Shown piece by piece: positions 17,997-27,451 of a stretch of 64,000 nt of DNA; the first letter of the stretch is position 1; each line of letters starts with the position of its first letter. Made by a program: the position numbers and the translations under genes. The DNA is from Marinimicrobium sp038419845. Its GTDB lineage: Bacteria; Pseudomonadota; Gammaproteobacteria; Pseudomonadales; Cellvibrionaceae. The stretch lies in the NCBI RefSeq assembly GCF_038419845.1, contig NZ_JBCAQT010000002.1, forward strand, positions 186,001-250,000, given 5' to 3'. The notes under the pieces are model-generated. The model had not been told where the DNA came from, searched no databases, and saw only the letters and a program-made list of their open reading frames with translations.

Positions 17997-19007
17997 TTAT
18001 TCCACCGGGTACACCTTCGAATTGGGAGGATCGACGTAATCAGGAATGGCTTCACAATCACCGAACTCGACGGGCTCACTCTGATAGTCGATCACCAGGT
18101 CATTGATAATGGCATAACCACCACTACTGACTCGCAATTGCAGGAACGATGACTGAGAACCCACGGGCCTGTCATCCCCATCAAGCGAGGGAATGACAGC
18201 GATCGTGTCACCCGCCGGCTCTCCATCATTGCCCAACATGTAAGCATTACCGGGAACCTCGACAACGACCCGGTGACCCGCCTGAAAGGTTCCAATTTCT
18301 TCACGCAGGAGCACAGACGCCGTGCCCCATAGCGAGTCCGCCTCACGCCCGTCACTGTTGTTGTCGACGTACAGCTCCAGGTTACTGAAACCTTTGCCCC
18401 AGGGGCCATTGTCATTGATACAGAAAGACACACGATAGGGCTGACTCAGATCCAGCTCGCCCCAGCTCTCCAGTTCGGCGTCGCCCCTCTCGACCCGGTC
18501 GCTGGTGTCGCTCTTGCGGTCATTGGCATTTTCATCGGTCAGGTCGGACAGCGTCTGACCGATGCTCATCCGGGCGCCGTCAATCAAGGCCAGATGACCT
18601 CCGCTCAGTTTCCAGCTTTGGGAGAACTCTGGATCGACATGACCTGTCAATTCACCGGTTTCGGGGTCTTCTTCCCAGAAACAGCAGGTCGGATAATAGA
18701 ACGACGGATGGGGGTCCACCAGTTCGATTTCATTGCCATCGGCATCGACGATGATATTGACAGCGGGAGTATTGAGCGCTTTGTAATCGGCACTGAAGAA
18801 GCCTTCCGTATCCACGGCACTGAAGTCTTCCTGCAGCGGTAAGGTCGCGTTTCGAATCTCGATCTGAGAGCCGACTTCGGTCGGATCGTCCGGCGGAGCA
18901 TCGTTGCCGTTCCCATTCACACTCCCGTTACCGTTGCTGCCGTTACTACCACCGCAGGCAAAGAGAGAGCCGCCCAGCATGACGGGTGCCAGTACATTGA
19001 GTCTCAT
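17997..19007 (-). CDS. Lipoprotein, paralogue of the N-terminal part of the neighbouring 741-aa lipoprotein
   Basis: This 336-aa protein has a lipobox (GGSLFACGGS), a Gly/Asn/Ser linker and one domain of about 290 residues. That domain is nearly line-for-line related to residues 45-335 of the upstream gene's product (QEDFSA-DTEGFFSADYKALNTPA, SFYYPTCCFWEEDP, LYVDNNS, LQLRVSSGG-A-INDLV). A Cys-Cys pair is conserved. There is no catalytic motif I recognise; the beta-strand pattern and LELYVDNN blocks resemble carbohydrate-binding sandwiches. It is last in the order TonB receptor, 741-aa lipoprotein, this gene, but a strong terminator precedes it. Confidence 0.8.
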   Translation of the reverse strand: MRLNVLAPVMLGGSLFACGGSNGSNGNGSVNGNGNDAPPDDPTEVGSQIEIRNATLPLQEDFSAVDTEGFFSADYKALNTPAVNIIVDADGNEIELVDPHPSFYYPTCCFWEEDPETGELTGHVDPEFSQSWKLSGGHLALIDGARMSIGQTLSDLTDENANDRKSDTSDRVERGDAELESWGELDLSQPYRVSFCINDNGPWGKGFSNLELYVDNNSDGREADSLWGTASVLLREEIGTFQAGHRVVVEVPGNAYMLGNDGEPAGDTIAVIPSLDGDDRPVGSQSSFLQLRVSSGGYAIINDLVIDYQSEPVEFGDCEAIPDYVDPPNSKVYPVE

Positions 19008-19054
19008 CGTGGTTTACCTCCTGGTTTTCCCTGGCGATCACGTTTTGCAGAGCA

Positions 19055-19089
19055 AAAAACCCCCGGGCCTCTCGGCCCGGGGGTTTTTC
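19055..19089. terminator. Strong bidirectional terminator between the paired lipoprotein genes
   Basis: A 15-base stem (AAAAACCCCCGGGCC with GGCCCGGGGGTTTTT) closes on a TCTC loop. On the minus strand it follows the 741-aa gene and precedes the 336-aa gene, so the latter needs read-through or its own promoter. Confidence 0.93.
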
Positions 19090-19116
19090 GTTAAGTAACA
19101 ACTGGATGTTTACCTA

Positions 19117-21342
19117 CTACGCACCAGCGTCACAATCTTCTGTGTACTCTTCAAACACGACATTGTCGTACTCAACTGTCACTTCATTGGCACCGGGAGC
19201 GCCGTAGAAGCCAAAGTACCAGCTATCGGTATCGGCTTTTGCCTGGAAGTCTGTTGTGCTGTTTGCAGAGGTCCAGGTAACGCCATCGGGCGAAGTACAG
19301 CGACGAACTCGTTTTTCTGTACCATCGTCGTATACCTCGATACGGACGTAGTCACCCACTTCCAGACCATCGATATTGGACCGGGTACGGCTACCATCGT
19401 CTTTCTTCTGACCACGAGAACCGATCAGTGCCACCGGATCGCCGTCCGCATAGAAACCGATGTCTGCCCAGGCTCCAAGGTTGGTGTAGGTATTACCAGC
19501 CGGAGACAGATCGTCCATCACCATCAGGCCAAAGCGATTGCCATTGCCCTCGGCCAGATCAGCGCCAGAAACACTCGCAATACGTGCACTGAACACGAAA
19601 TCGCTGATGTCAGCCTGTTGATGGGCAAAGTAAACCATATGGTGTGAAGAGTTCACGTTACCGCCAGTCGAAGTAACAGTGGCGGAGGTTTCGGTTTCGG
19701 CATCAACACTGCCAACAACGTTAAACTCATCGTCACCCGCCAGGTTCAGCGCCTGACCATTCCAGATGCTGTCAGCAGGACCAGTGTCCTGGTAGTCGAT
19801 TACGATATTCTCAATGGTGATGCCCAGATCAGAGGCGCCATCTTCCGGCTGACCACAACCGGAGTCGCAGCGGAACTGGAAGAAGGAGTTCGGCGTACCC
19901 AGATCAGAGTCTACGGTAATCGACTGACCATCGGTCAACGTATCCAGCGTGGTGGAGTAAATAGTGCAAGCTTCACCATGAACGGAGTTATCCGCGCAAC
20001 CACCTGATTCGGTGTTATCCACAAAGATCATGAAGTTGCCGTCCGCCGCATCGTTCGCTTTGACCACGTCAAAAGTAATGGTGTAGGGCTCACTCAGATC
20101 AATGCCGCCAACGGCTTCAGTACCGGTACCTTCTCTATGGCCGATATAGAACCGTCCATCACCCCAGGTAATCGCGTTGTTCTCGACAAACATGCGAGAT
20201 GCGCCAGCGCGGGGAGCATAGAAAGGAACGGAACGATCGTCGGGGAATGCCAGGAAGATCGAGTCTTCTTCACCGAAGAACTGCTCGAACGTCATGTCCA
20301 GATCGACCAGCAACGGCAGGCCCTGGAAGGGCACACCTTCAATCTCCGGCGCAGTCACGTACTCGGTGTTCACTGCACAGTTACCCAGTTCGACCGGATC
20401 GTCCTGGTAGTCAACCACCAGGTCATTGATGACGGCAAAGCCACCGCTACTGACACGCAGCTGCAGGAAGGAAGTCGAGGTGCCGACTGGCATGCTGTCA
20501 CCATCCAGTGCCGGGATGACGGCAATGGTATCGCCCACCTGGTTGCCTTCGTTATCCATCATGTAAGCGTTGCCGGGAACTTCAACAACGACGCGGTTGC
20601 CCGCCTCAAAGGTTCCGATCTCTTCGCGCAGAAGCAGCGATGCAGTGCTCCACAGCGAGTCGGCCTGACGTCCGCCACTGTTGTTGTCGACGTACAGTTC
20701 GAGGTTGCTGAAGCCTGAACCCCAGGGACCGTTGTCATTCAAACAGAACGACACGCGGTAGGGCTGGCTCAGATCCAGCTCGCCCCAGCTACCCAGTTCG
20801 TCGTTGGCGCCTTCGGCACCGTCGCTGGTGTCACTCTTGCGATTATTGGCATTTTCATCGGTCAAGTCGGACAGGATCTGGCCGATACTCATCCGGGCGC
20901 TGTCAATCAACGCCAGGTGGCCGCCGCCGGCTTTCCAGCTTTCGGTAAACTCCGGATCGACATTACCCGTCAATTCGCCGGTATCCGGGTCTTCTTCCCA
21001 GAAACAGCAGGTGGGATAGTAGAACGACGGGTTGGGATCTACCAACTCGAATTCGTTACCGTCTTCATCTTCGATGGTATTCGTAGCCGGCGTATTGAGC
21101 GCTTTGTAGTCGGCGCTGAAAAAGCCTTCGGTATCCGCAGCACTGAAGTCTTCCTGCAGCGGCATGGCTTCGTTCTGAATTTCTATCTGAGTGCCGACTT
21201 CGGGTGGATCATCGTCAGGAATATCATTGCCATTCCCATTCCCGTTCCCGTTGCTGCCGCCGCCACCGCCGCCGCTGCTGCCACCGCAGGCAACGAGGGA
21301 GCCGCCCAGCATGACTGCTGCCAGTAATTTAAGTTTCATCAT
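19117..21342 (-). CDS. Three-domain surface-type lipoprotein, candidate pectin-binding protein
   Basis: The 741-aa product has a lipobox (GGSLVACGGS), a Gly-Asn linker and three beta-rich modules. Module A (about 45-335) matches the 336-aa paralogue downstream. Module B (about 345-545) appears to be a diverged copy of A, ending in the same signature (SFFQFRCDSGCG and ITIENIVIDYQD against SFLQLRVSSGGFA and INDLVVDYQD). Module C (about 548-735) looks like a concanavalin/laminin-G type sandwich (MVYFAHQQADISDFVFSARI; VRIEVYDDGTEKRV; DSWYFGFYGAPG). No hydrolase or lyase residues were recognised. It starts 110 bases after the TonB receptor stop, with AGGAG before ATGATG, and probably hands ligand to that receptor. 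Confidence 0.8.
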   Translation of the reverse strand: MMKLKLLAAVMLGGSLVACGGSSGGGGGGSNGNGNGNGNDIPDDDPPEVGTQIEIQNEAMPLQEDFSAADTEGFFSADYKALNTPATNTIEDEDGNEFELVDPNPSFYYPTCCFWEEDPDTGELTGNVDPEFTESWKAGGGHLALIDSARMSIGQILSDLTDENANNRKSDTSDGAEGANDELGSWGELDLSQPYRVSFCLNDNGPWGSGFSNLELYVDNNSGGRQADSLWSTASLLLREEIGTFEAGNRVVVEVPGNAYMMDNEGNQVGDTIAVIPALDGDSMPVGTSTSFLQLRVSSGGFAVINDLVVDYQDDPVELGNCAVNTEYVTAPEIEGVPFQGLPLLVDLDMTFEQFFGEEDSIFLAFPDDRSVPFYAPRAGASRMFVENNAITWGDGRFYIGHREGTGTEAVGGIDLSEPYTITFDVVKANDAADGNFMIFVDNTESGGCADNSVHGEACTIYSTTLDTLTDGQSITVDSDLGTPNSFFQFRCDSGCGQPEDGASDLGITIENIVIDYQDTGPADSIWNGQALNLAGDDEFNVVGSVDAETETSATVTSTGGNVNSSHHMVYFAHQQADISDFVFSARIASVSGADLAEGNGNRFGLMVMDDLSPAGNTYTNLGAWADIGFYADGDPVALIGSRGQKKDDGSRTRSNIDGLEVGDYVRIEVYDDGTEKRVRRCTSPDGVTWTSANSTTDFQAKADTDSWYFGFYGAPGANEVTVEYDNVVFEEYTEDCDAGA

Positions 21343-21452
21343 GGTTGATCTCCTAGTTTTTATCTAATGATATCTCTCTACACCCCGGCTTACCGGCGGT
21401 TCCCGACAGAGGCCTGAGCCCCTGACGCGCGCCCGCAAGCACCGAGTCTCTT

Positions 21453-24400
21453 TTACCAGAAGCGAACGGTCATACCCACTTGAAAGGTACGGCCCAAGCC
21501 TTCTGATTCAAACAACACAGGACCATTGGAGTACTCATTGCCCTGGAAGTAAAACACATCCACATCTTCGGTGATGTTCAGTACATCAAAATAGAACTTG
21601 ATGTCGTCATTCAGGTTGTACGTTGCCTTGAAGTCCAACCCGAAAATTTCATCGTGGAAGATGTCTGCCCACTTGCGACAGTTTTCAGGATAGACCACAC
21701 CCGAGCCTTGTGCACCCTCAAGTGCGTCGGGATTGCTGGCATCATTCAGTCGTGCCCACTCGGCGTCCGCCTCTAGATCCGCCTCCGAGCAGGAACCAAT
21801 CTGCTTGAGTACTTCGCTGCGATAATTACCAATCAGACGCGCCGAGGCAAAGTCGTTCTCCCAGCCCAGAGTCACGTTTGCCGTGACGTCGGCCTGGTTG
21901 GGCAGTTGCACGTCGTCGGCACGAACCGTTGCGCCCGCGTCCGCCGAACTGCTCAACAAGGTCAGGTTGGTGTTAACGAACAGGTTATTCTCAAAGTAAC
22001 GTGAATAGCTCAGCTCCGCACCGTACACGTTGGCCACGTCACCGTTGATGGTGGTGTTGACGTCGTCGAAGACATAATCCTCTTCAATGCGGAACACATT
22101 TTCGGTGATGCTCGGTTCGCCGCCACCGGTCGAGTCAATCTGGTTCAGGGCGGCCTGAACGGAGCCGGGCATGTCGCTTCGGGCGACCGAGGTACCCCGA
22201 ACCTCCACGATAAAGTCCTGGATATTTTTGTAGAACACGGCGAGTTCGGCAAAGTGGCCGTCCGGTCCGTACCAACTGACGGAGGCGTCAAAGTTGGTCG
22301 CCTCCATCGCTTTCAGGTCGGTGTTACCCAACTCCAACGCATTGCCTTCGCAGAGGGTGAAGTTGTCGGAAATGAAGTCGACATAGTCGTCATTGGGAGC
22401 GCCCAAGTCATCCTGCAGATTATCGCTACAGTTATCGCGGCCTTCGATCGGATCGGCGGCGCTCATAAAGACCCGGCCGTCAAAGGCCGCATCGGCGCTG
22501 GCGTCGTCATAGTCCGGGCGGTTGTAGTTGGTCCAGAGTGATGTCCGAACCAACAGGTCGTCGGTTGGCTCCCAGCGCAGATGCAGACCCGGATAGACAC
22601 CGTCATAGCTGTTCTGGACAAAACCGCCGGTAGAGGGATCGCCCAGGGGCATGACGATGTCCCGGGTAATGCCGTCTTCTGACAGGAAGCGATCGTGGCG
22701 CAACGTAAACCAGCCGGTAGAGCCGAACTCGGTCTCCACATAGCGGGCACCGGCAATCAGGTACATATCCTGTGCCAGGTTGAATTCAGCCATCAGGTAG
22801 GCTTCATTACTCTCTTCGTAAATCGAGTAGTTATCGCTCTTGCTGGCATGGCCACTGCGCTCAGGGTCCAGGTTCAACGGGATCTGGCGGGTGACATCCA
22901 GCAGCTCTTCAGCGCTGGAAGTGGTAATGAAGTCGTGATCGAACCGGGGATTGCGCGGCGTGTAGGTTTCAAAATCACCCCGGCCGATGCCGGTGTTTGC
23001 CCACTCCAGGCAGGCTTCGTCCCCTTCACAGGCAAACGGATAGTCACTGGGGTTGACGCTCCAGCGACCGCGATCCCGAGAACGGGTGCGCTCCTTGGAG
23101 ACCAGACCGGCTTTGAGGTAGTTGACCACTCCATCCTCAAAATCACGGCGCACATTCAGTTTGAACTGCTCTACCTCGTCCTGGCGGAAACCATCTTCCA
23201 GGTAAATACCGTCATAGACAAAGGCTTCCTGGCGACGCTCGCCCAGCTGGTAACCCGGGAAGCCGGCATAGCCGCCGGTACCGGGGACGCCCGAGGTGGG
23301 AATCTCCGCACCCGCTTCTTCAGCCAGTAAGCGAATTTGGGTGCGGGACAGGATCTGAGCGCGAATATCATCTTTGAACGTCTGCGCATACATCGGCAGC
23401 GACTGGATGCGGAACTGGACACGCCGGTCATCCGGGTTGACCTGTTCGCCCACCGAGTTGTGGTATTCGTAATCCACAGTCCAGAGATCAAAATTGTTTT
23501 CGCCACCCAAAGCGTAGGTGGTCGTGGTATCTTCGGAGTCCTGAATGAAAACATGCTGCTGAAGATCGGTATCCGAGACAGCGAAAGCGTTATTATCCGG
23601 ATTGATGAAGGACACGTAACGGGCATCCCCCTGACCGAAGCGGAAGTACTCGCGCAGGGTCAACTCTTCATCGGTAAAATCCGAGCGGTCGTACCGCACA
23701 AAATACTCGCTGTTGTCGTTGGGACGCCACTCGATATTGAACGTACCGGCAGTGGTGGTACGGACACTCTCGTCCTGACGGACTTCCACTTCATAGGGAG
23801 CCAGAATGCGTTCGTTATCGATGTAGGGATCGACATCGCCTTCCTGCAGGTACTCGAGAGAGCTTCGCGCATTGTTCTCACGATTGTTGCTGTCGTCGCC
23901 CAGTTGGGGCTGTGACACCCGCATGAAGCGCGGATCATTACTGCTGCTGTGACGGATCTGGTTGACTTCCGTGGCCCGCTCTTCATGGGAGAACGAGACC
24001 GCAATACCGACCGTCTCATCAAGGAGCAGTTTGGTGGCCTGCAAGGTGGCCTTGGGCGAGAACTCACCGCGCTGCTCGTGCATGGCGCCCTGAAGACTCA
24101 GACGCAACGAGTCTTCCCCGCGGGTGAAGGCGGTGACGGAGTTGACGTTGACGCGACCGCCAATAGAGTTCAGGTCCATATCCGGTGTCAGTGATTTGAA
24201 CACCTCAATGGAACCCATCAGATCAGCGGGAATGGAATTCAGTGCCACGGAGCGGTTATCCGTACTGGAGGAAGCCAGTTCGGAGTTATTCAAGCTGACA
24301 CCGACAAAGCTTGGGCCGAGGCCGCGCACGTTGACGAACTCGCCCTGGCCATCGTTTTTCTGCAGAGTGACACCGGGCAGGCGCTGCAGTGCTTCGGCAA

Positions 24401-24629
24401 CGTTCTGGTCGGCGAAGTTACCGGCATCATCCTGGGAAATCACGGAACTGAAGATATCCCGATTGCGTTCGATTTCGCGGGCATTCAGTTCGGCGGAGCG
24501 AACACCCTGGACCAGAATTTCTTCCAGCATCGGCTCTTCTTGAGCGGTCTCCTGGGCCTGGGCGATAACAGGAAGGGCCCCACAGGTCGCCAGCGTTACC
24601 GCCAGCGACAGCATACGTTTCTGAAACAT
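21453..24629 (-). CDS. TonB-dependent receptor, sugar-type (TonB-Xanth-Caul family)
   Basis: A 1058-aa outer-membrane receptor with signal peptide (LAVTLATCGALPVIAQAQ), a plug domain (EILVQGVRSAELNAREIERN; NVAEALQRLPGVTLQKNDGQ; FVNVRGLGPSFVGVSLN) and a long beta-barrel ending in an aromatic residue (FQVGMTVRFW). The pattern is that of the large receptors that import oligosaccharides in Xanthomonas, Caulobacter and Cellvibrionales. It is followed on the same strand by two lipoproteins and lies among pectin-degrading genes, so uptake of oligogalacturonate is the best inference. A divergent upstream gap of 541 bases should hold its regulation. Confidence 0.93.
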   Translation of the reverse strand: MFQKRMLSLAVTLATCGALPVIAQAQETAQEEPMLEEILVQGVRSAELNAREIERNRDIFSSVISQDDAGNFADQNVAEALQRLPGVTLQKNDGQGEFVNVRGLGPSFVGVSLNNSELASSSTDNRSVALNSIPADLMGSIEVFKSLTPDMDLNSIGGRVNVNSVTAFTRGEDSLRLSLQGAMHEQRGEFSPKATLQATKLLLDETVGIAVSFSHEERATEVNQIRHSSSNDPRFMRVSQPQLGDDSNNRENNARSSLEYLQEGDVDPYIDNERILAPYEVEVRQDESVRTTTAGTFNIEWRPNDNSEYFVRYDRSDFTDEELTLREYFRFGQGDARYVSFINPDNNAFAVSDTDLQQHVFIQDSEDTTTTYALGGENNFDLWTVDYEYHNSVGEQVNPDDRRVQFRIQSLPMYAQTFKDDIRAQILSRTQIRLLAEEAGAEIPTSGVPGTGGYAGFPGYQLGERRQEAFVYDGIYLEDGFRQDEVEQFKLNVRRDFEDGVVNYLKAGLVSKERTRSRDRGRWSVNPSDYPFACEGDEACLEWANTGIGRGDFETYTPRNPRFDHDFITTSSAEELLDVTRQIPLNLDPERSGHASKSDNYSIYEESNEAYLMAEFNLAQDMYLIAGARYVETEFGSTGWFTLRHDRFLSEDGITRDIVMPLGDPSTGGFVQNSYDGVYPGLHLRWEPTDDLLVRTSLWTNYNRPDYDDASADAAFDGRVFMSAADPIEGRDNCSDNLQDDLGAPNDDYVDFISDNFTLCEGNALELGNTDLKAMEATNFDASVSWYGPDGHFAELAVFYKNIQDFIVEVRGTSVARSDMPGSVQAALNQIDSTGGGEPSITENVFRIEEDYVFDDVNTTINGDVANVYGAELSYSRYFENNLFVNTNLTLLSSSADAGATVRADDVQLPNQADVTANVTLGWENDFASARLIGNYRSEVLKQIGSCSEADLEADAEWARLNDASNPDALEGAQGSGVVYPENCRKWADIFHDEIFGLDFKATYNLNDDIKFYFDVLNITEDVDVFYFQGNEYSNGPVLFESEGLGRTFQVGMTVRFW

Positions 24630-25170
24630 TTTGTCTCCCTCGACTACTTCTTTATATTAGTATTTAGCGGTTGAATGATTTCTATAAGTGGTCTTCACGC
24701 GATAACCTTATTGCCACCAAAAGACGGACGGACCTCGGGTGCGGTTAGTGCTTCAGACGCAACTCTATTGTGTTTAATGTGCTATCACTTTCTTTTTTTA
24801 CTAACAGATCTTTTCGATCTTTTTATCGCTTGATGCGATTTTCTCTGCCCGGAAACGTCAAAACTCGGTTGATTGTGGTAGGTTTTTTCAGACGTTTTCG
24901 GTACTCACCTAAAGATCTTTGCACAGGGCGCGGCACAATTCAAGGTCCGATGTCGTTAAATTCTCTTTAAGGCCCAAACGTTACAAAAAGCGATCGGCCT
25001 CAGACTGTTGCCGTATAAAGAGCGCTCAACATACTCAATAATCGACCGTCGATAGGGCATTTCTCCTGCGCCACAGGCGTATAAAGAGATATATGTTATT
25101 AATAAAAACCTGGATTTTTATTCGAATGACCACCGGTTTTGGCGTCAGTCGCTCATACCGGGGTCAGTCA
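24630..25170. other. Intergenic region upstream of the TonB receptor
   Basis: This gap of 541 bases is lower in GC than its flanks and has no convincing gene. It should hold the receptor promoter. An inverted repeat, CCGGAAACGTC (24849-24859) with GACGTTTTCGG (24891-24901), matches at 10 of 11 positions across 31 bases and could be a paired regulator site. A 66-codon frame at 24770 lacks a ribosome site. Confidence 0.55.
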
Positions 25171-25425
25171 CTAGGCCTGAACCTTGGGAATCTCTCCCCG
25201 CACCTTGAGGAAGCGGTAAGTTCCGATGATGAGAGTCAGCACCCCTGCCCCGATGGCAAACCAGGCAACGAAGATGAGCAAGGGCTGGTCGGGAAGAAAC
25301 TGGAGCACCACGCCACCACCAATCAGTAGCGACAGGGCGGTCCGTATATAGGAGAGAAGCGTCCGCTCATTGGACAGATGGGTCCGCTCCACAGCCAGGT
25401 GGTCACGCAGGTCTGTATCGCTCAA
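25171..25425 (-). CDS. DUF202 (YidH-type) small membrane protein
   Basis: An 84-aa protein with the DUF202 pattern: DHLAVERTHLSNERTLLSYIRTALSL followed by two transmembrane helices (LLIGGGVVLQFL and LLIFVAWFAIGAGVLTLIIGTY). The function of the family is unknown. It starts 33 bases after the stop of the diguanylate cyclase gene on the same strand, so the two are probably cotranscribed. Confidence 0.85.
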   Translation of the reverse strand: MSDTDLRDHLAVERTHLSNERTLLSYIRTALSLLIGGGVVLQFLPDQPLLIFVAWFAIGAGVLTLIIGTYRFLKVRGEIPKVQA

Positions 25426-25458
25426 TGCCGCCTCCTCAGGTCATTCGGTAAAATACCC

Positions 25459-27243
25459 TCAACTCGTCAGGTGAGGGCCGTCCGACGTTCTCAGATCCGG
25501 CTCCACCGGGTCGTCCCGATAGATGATACTACAGTTACGCCCGGCGGCTTTACCCTGGTAGAGCGCCTTGTCAGCGTATTTCATCATCTGATTGACGCTG
25601 AGTATCCGGTCACCCTCCAGCACGGAGGTGATGCCGCTGCTGAGTGTGTGCTCGATACGCTGGTCAAGATACACTGTCGGGTGTTGCGCAAACTCCCGGC
25701 GGATCCGTTCAGCGATATGCCAGACCGAGTCCACTCCCTCCGCTCTTAGCAACAGAGCGAATTCCTCCCCACCGTAGCGGATGCACACGTCGCTGGTTCG
25801 GCAGTGGGCGCGCAGTAGCCGGGCCACCTCCCTGAGTACCTGGTCGCCCGCATCATGGCCGTAGATGTCGTTCACCACTTTGAAATGGTCCAGATCGATC
25901 ATGATCAGAAACACCGGCACCCGATCGCGGGTGAATTGCTCGCAAAAGCTCTCATATTGCTTTTGAAGCTGGCGCCGATTACCCAGTCCGGTCAAAGGAT
26001 CTTTGTTGGCCAGTTCGACCGCCTTGCGCCGCTCGGCTTCGACACTCAGCAACCGTTCACTCATCGCCACTGTCAGGAGTACCGCCTCGAGCAGACTCCC
26101 GAGCTGCAGCAGAGTGAGCGACTGCATCCCCCAGGGCACCAGATTCAGATAGGCGCTCGCGAGGGACAGGATCAGACTGACGGAATAAATGCTCCAGGCA
26201 AATACATACCAGCGGGCGTATCGAACCCCCTGACGCCAGGCCCGCCAGCTGATCGCGGGAATGACCAGTGCGATCAGAGTCAGCATGCCAAACGCCAGGT
26301 GCAGTATGGGAACATAGAACCCGAGCCAGCGCAGCCCGATACCTCCCAGTGCCACAAGCTGCAGGCCCTGGAGCAGTCGGTGAGTCGACGGGAATCGTTC
26401 GGCGGTTCGCAGAAAGGCTTTGGAGAACTCGCAGGCCAGCAGCGAGAACAGCAAATAGGAGATGTGAAACCCCTCGTTGTGCCAATAGACACGCTCGGGC
26501 CACAGGTATTGAAAACCATAGCCATTGAGGAGCAGCCACTGAAACCCGGTTGCGGCCAAAAACAGGGCGTAGGTATAGACACTGGTTCGGCGCAGCACCG
26601 TCCCCACAATCAGGGCGATGAGAGTGAGAACCAGTAAGATGCCGTAATAACCCCCGAAGAGCAGATTCTCCTCGCGCACCATCCGCTCGAATGCCGACTC
26701 GTCATACAGGGTAAATTGCAGACTGACAGAATCCGCCTTCTGGTAATACGCCTTCAGGTAAAGGTCGGTGTGGCTCTGTCCCAGCGTAATGTGCTCAAAA
26801 CTCAGCTTGCGGTAGTCGACCGGTCGTTCGGCAAACGGAACGCGATCGGACAGCGATTGGTGTCGAAAGTCGGTGCCGCCGGCCTCCCGATAGTAAACCT
26901 CGATATGGTCGAGGTAGCTGGTTTCATGAACCAGGACCCAGTCTTTAGGAGTCTTACCGGTATTGCTGAGCCGGACCCTCACCCAGTAGGCACGGTCGCT
27001 GATGCCCTGGTTGATCGCGCCCGCATCCAGAGGCCGGTATGACGCCTTTTCCGCGTCCACCAGGGTTGAGTCCCGATCCGCCACCCAGTATTCGGCCCGA
27101 TCCAGCAGTGGCAGACTCTCGAGCCGGGAGACATCCACTGTCGGCAGCGCACTCTCCGCGTAGGCATGGCCACACAGCGCCAGAACCCCGAGGACCACCA
27201 TCAGCCATCGGCTGCCGAGGCGCTTACTGCTCTTCTCCGTCAT
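25459..27243 (-). CDS. 7TM-DISM diguanylate cyclase with 7TMR-DISMED2 sensor
   Basis: ATG 27243 gives 594 aa; a TTG five codons earlier also exists. A signal peptide (VVLGVLALCGHAYAES) leads to a periplasmic jelly-roll 7TMR-DISMED2 domain (about 45-180; YWVRVRLSNTGKTPKDWVL), seven membrane helices (about 195-395) and a C-terminal GGDEF domain. The active site is RYGGEEF with an RTSD inhibitory site five residues earlier, so an active, feedback-controlled c-di-GMP synthase is expected. DISMED2 domains are thought to bind carbohydrate-like ligands. It is divergent from the GH43 gene and upstream of DUF202. Confidence 0.92.
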   Translation of the reverse strand: MTEKSSKRLGSRWLMVVLGVLALCGHAYAESALPTVDVSRLESLPLLDRAEYWVADRDSTLVDAEKASYRPLDAGAINQGISDRAYWVRVRLSNTGKTPKDWVLVHETSYLDHIEVYYREAGGTDFRHQSLSDRVPFAERPVDYRKLSFEHITLGQSHTDLYLKAYYQKADSVSLQFTLYDESAFERMVREENLLFGGYYGILLVLTLIALIVGTVLRRTSVYTYALFLAATGFQWLLLNGYGFQYLWPERVYWHNEGFHISYLLFSLLACEFSKAFLRTAERFPSTHRLLQGLQLVALGGIGLRWLGFYVPILHLAFGMLTLIALVIPAISWRAWRQGVRYARWYVFAWSIYSVSLILSLASAYLNLVPWGMQSLTLLQLGSLLEAVLLTVAMSERLLSVEAERRKAVELANKDPLTGLGNRRQLQKQYESFCEQFTRDRVPVFLIMIDLDHFKVVNDIYGHDAGDQVLREVARLLRAHCRTSDVCIRYGGEEFALLLRAEGVDSVWHIAERIRREFAQHPTVYLDQRIEHTLSSGITSVLEGDRILSVNQMMKYADKALYQGKAAGRNCSIIYRDDPVEPDLRTSDGPHLTS

Positions 27244-27281
27244 TCGACCGCCAACCAATCAGGAATGAATGTAGACAGATT

Positions 27282-27345
27282 ATAGGCGAAAAAAAGCGCC
27301 ATCCCCAGAGGAGATGGCGCATTTAGGTTTCAGCCTGTTCTCCCG
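27282..27345 (-). repeat. 64-base repeat, copy 1, with orphan terminator hairpin
   Basis: Matches 31503-31566 at about 60 of 64 positions in the same orientation. It contains GCGCCATC/GATGGCGC arms; on the minus strand the hairpin is followed by seven Ts, a good terminator. Here it lies between two divergent genes, with no minus-strand gene feeding into it. Confidence 0.9.
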
Positions 27346-27451
27346 TGAGTCCGTATACATCCTTCCGGTTTCTGCTATATTCGATCCCGCAACCGCATAA
27401 AAACCAAAAAACCACCGGCGTCCACGCCGGGACAATGAGAGAGATCAACCT

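Noticed and set aside
24770..24970. 66-codon plus-strand frame upstream of the TonB receptor
   Set aside because: Atypical composition from an AT-rich control region, no ribosome site and no recognisable motif.
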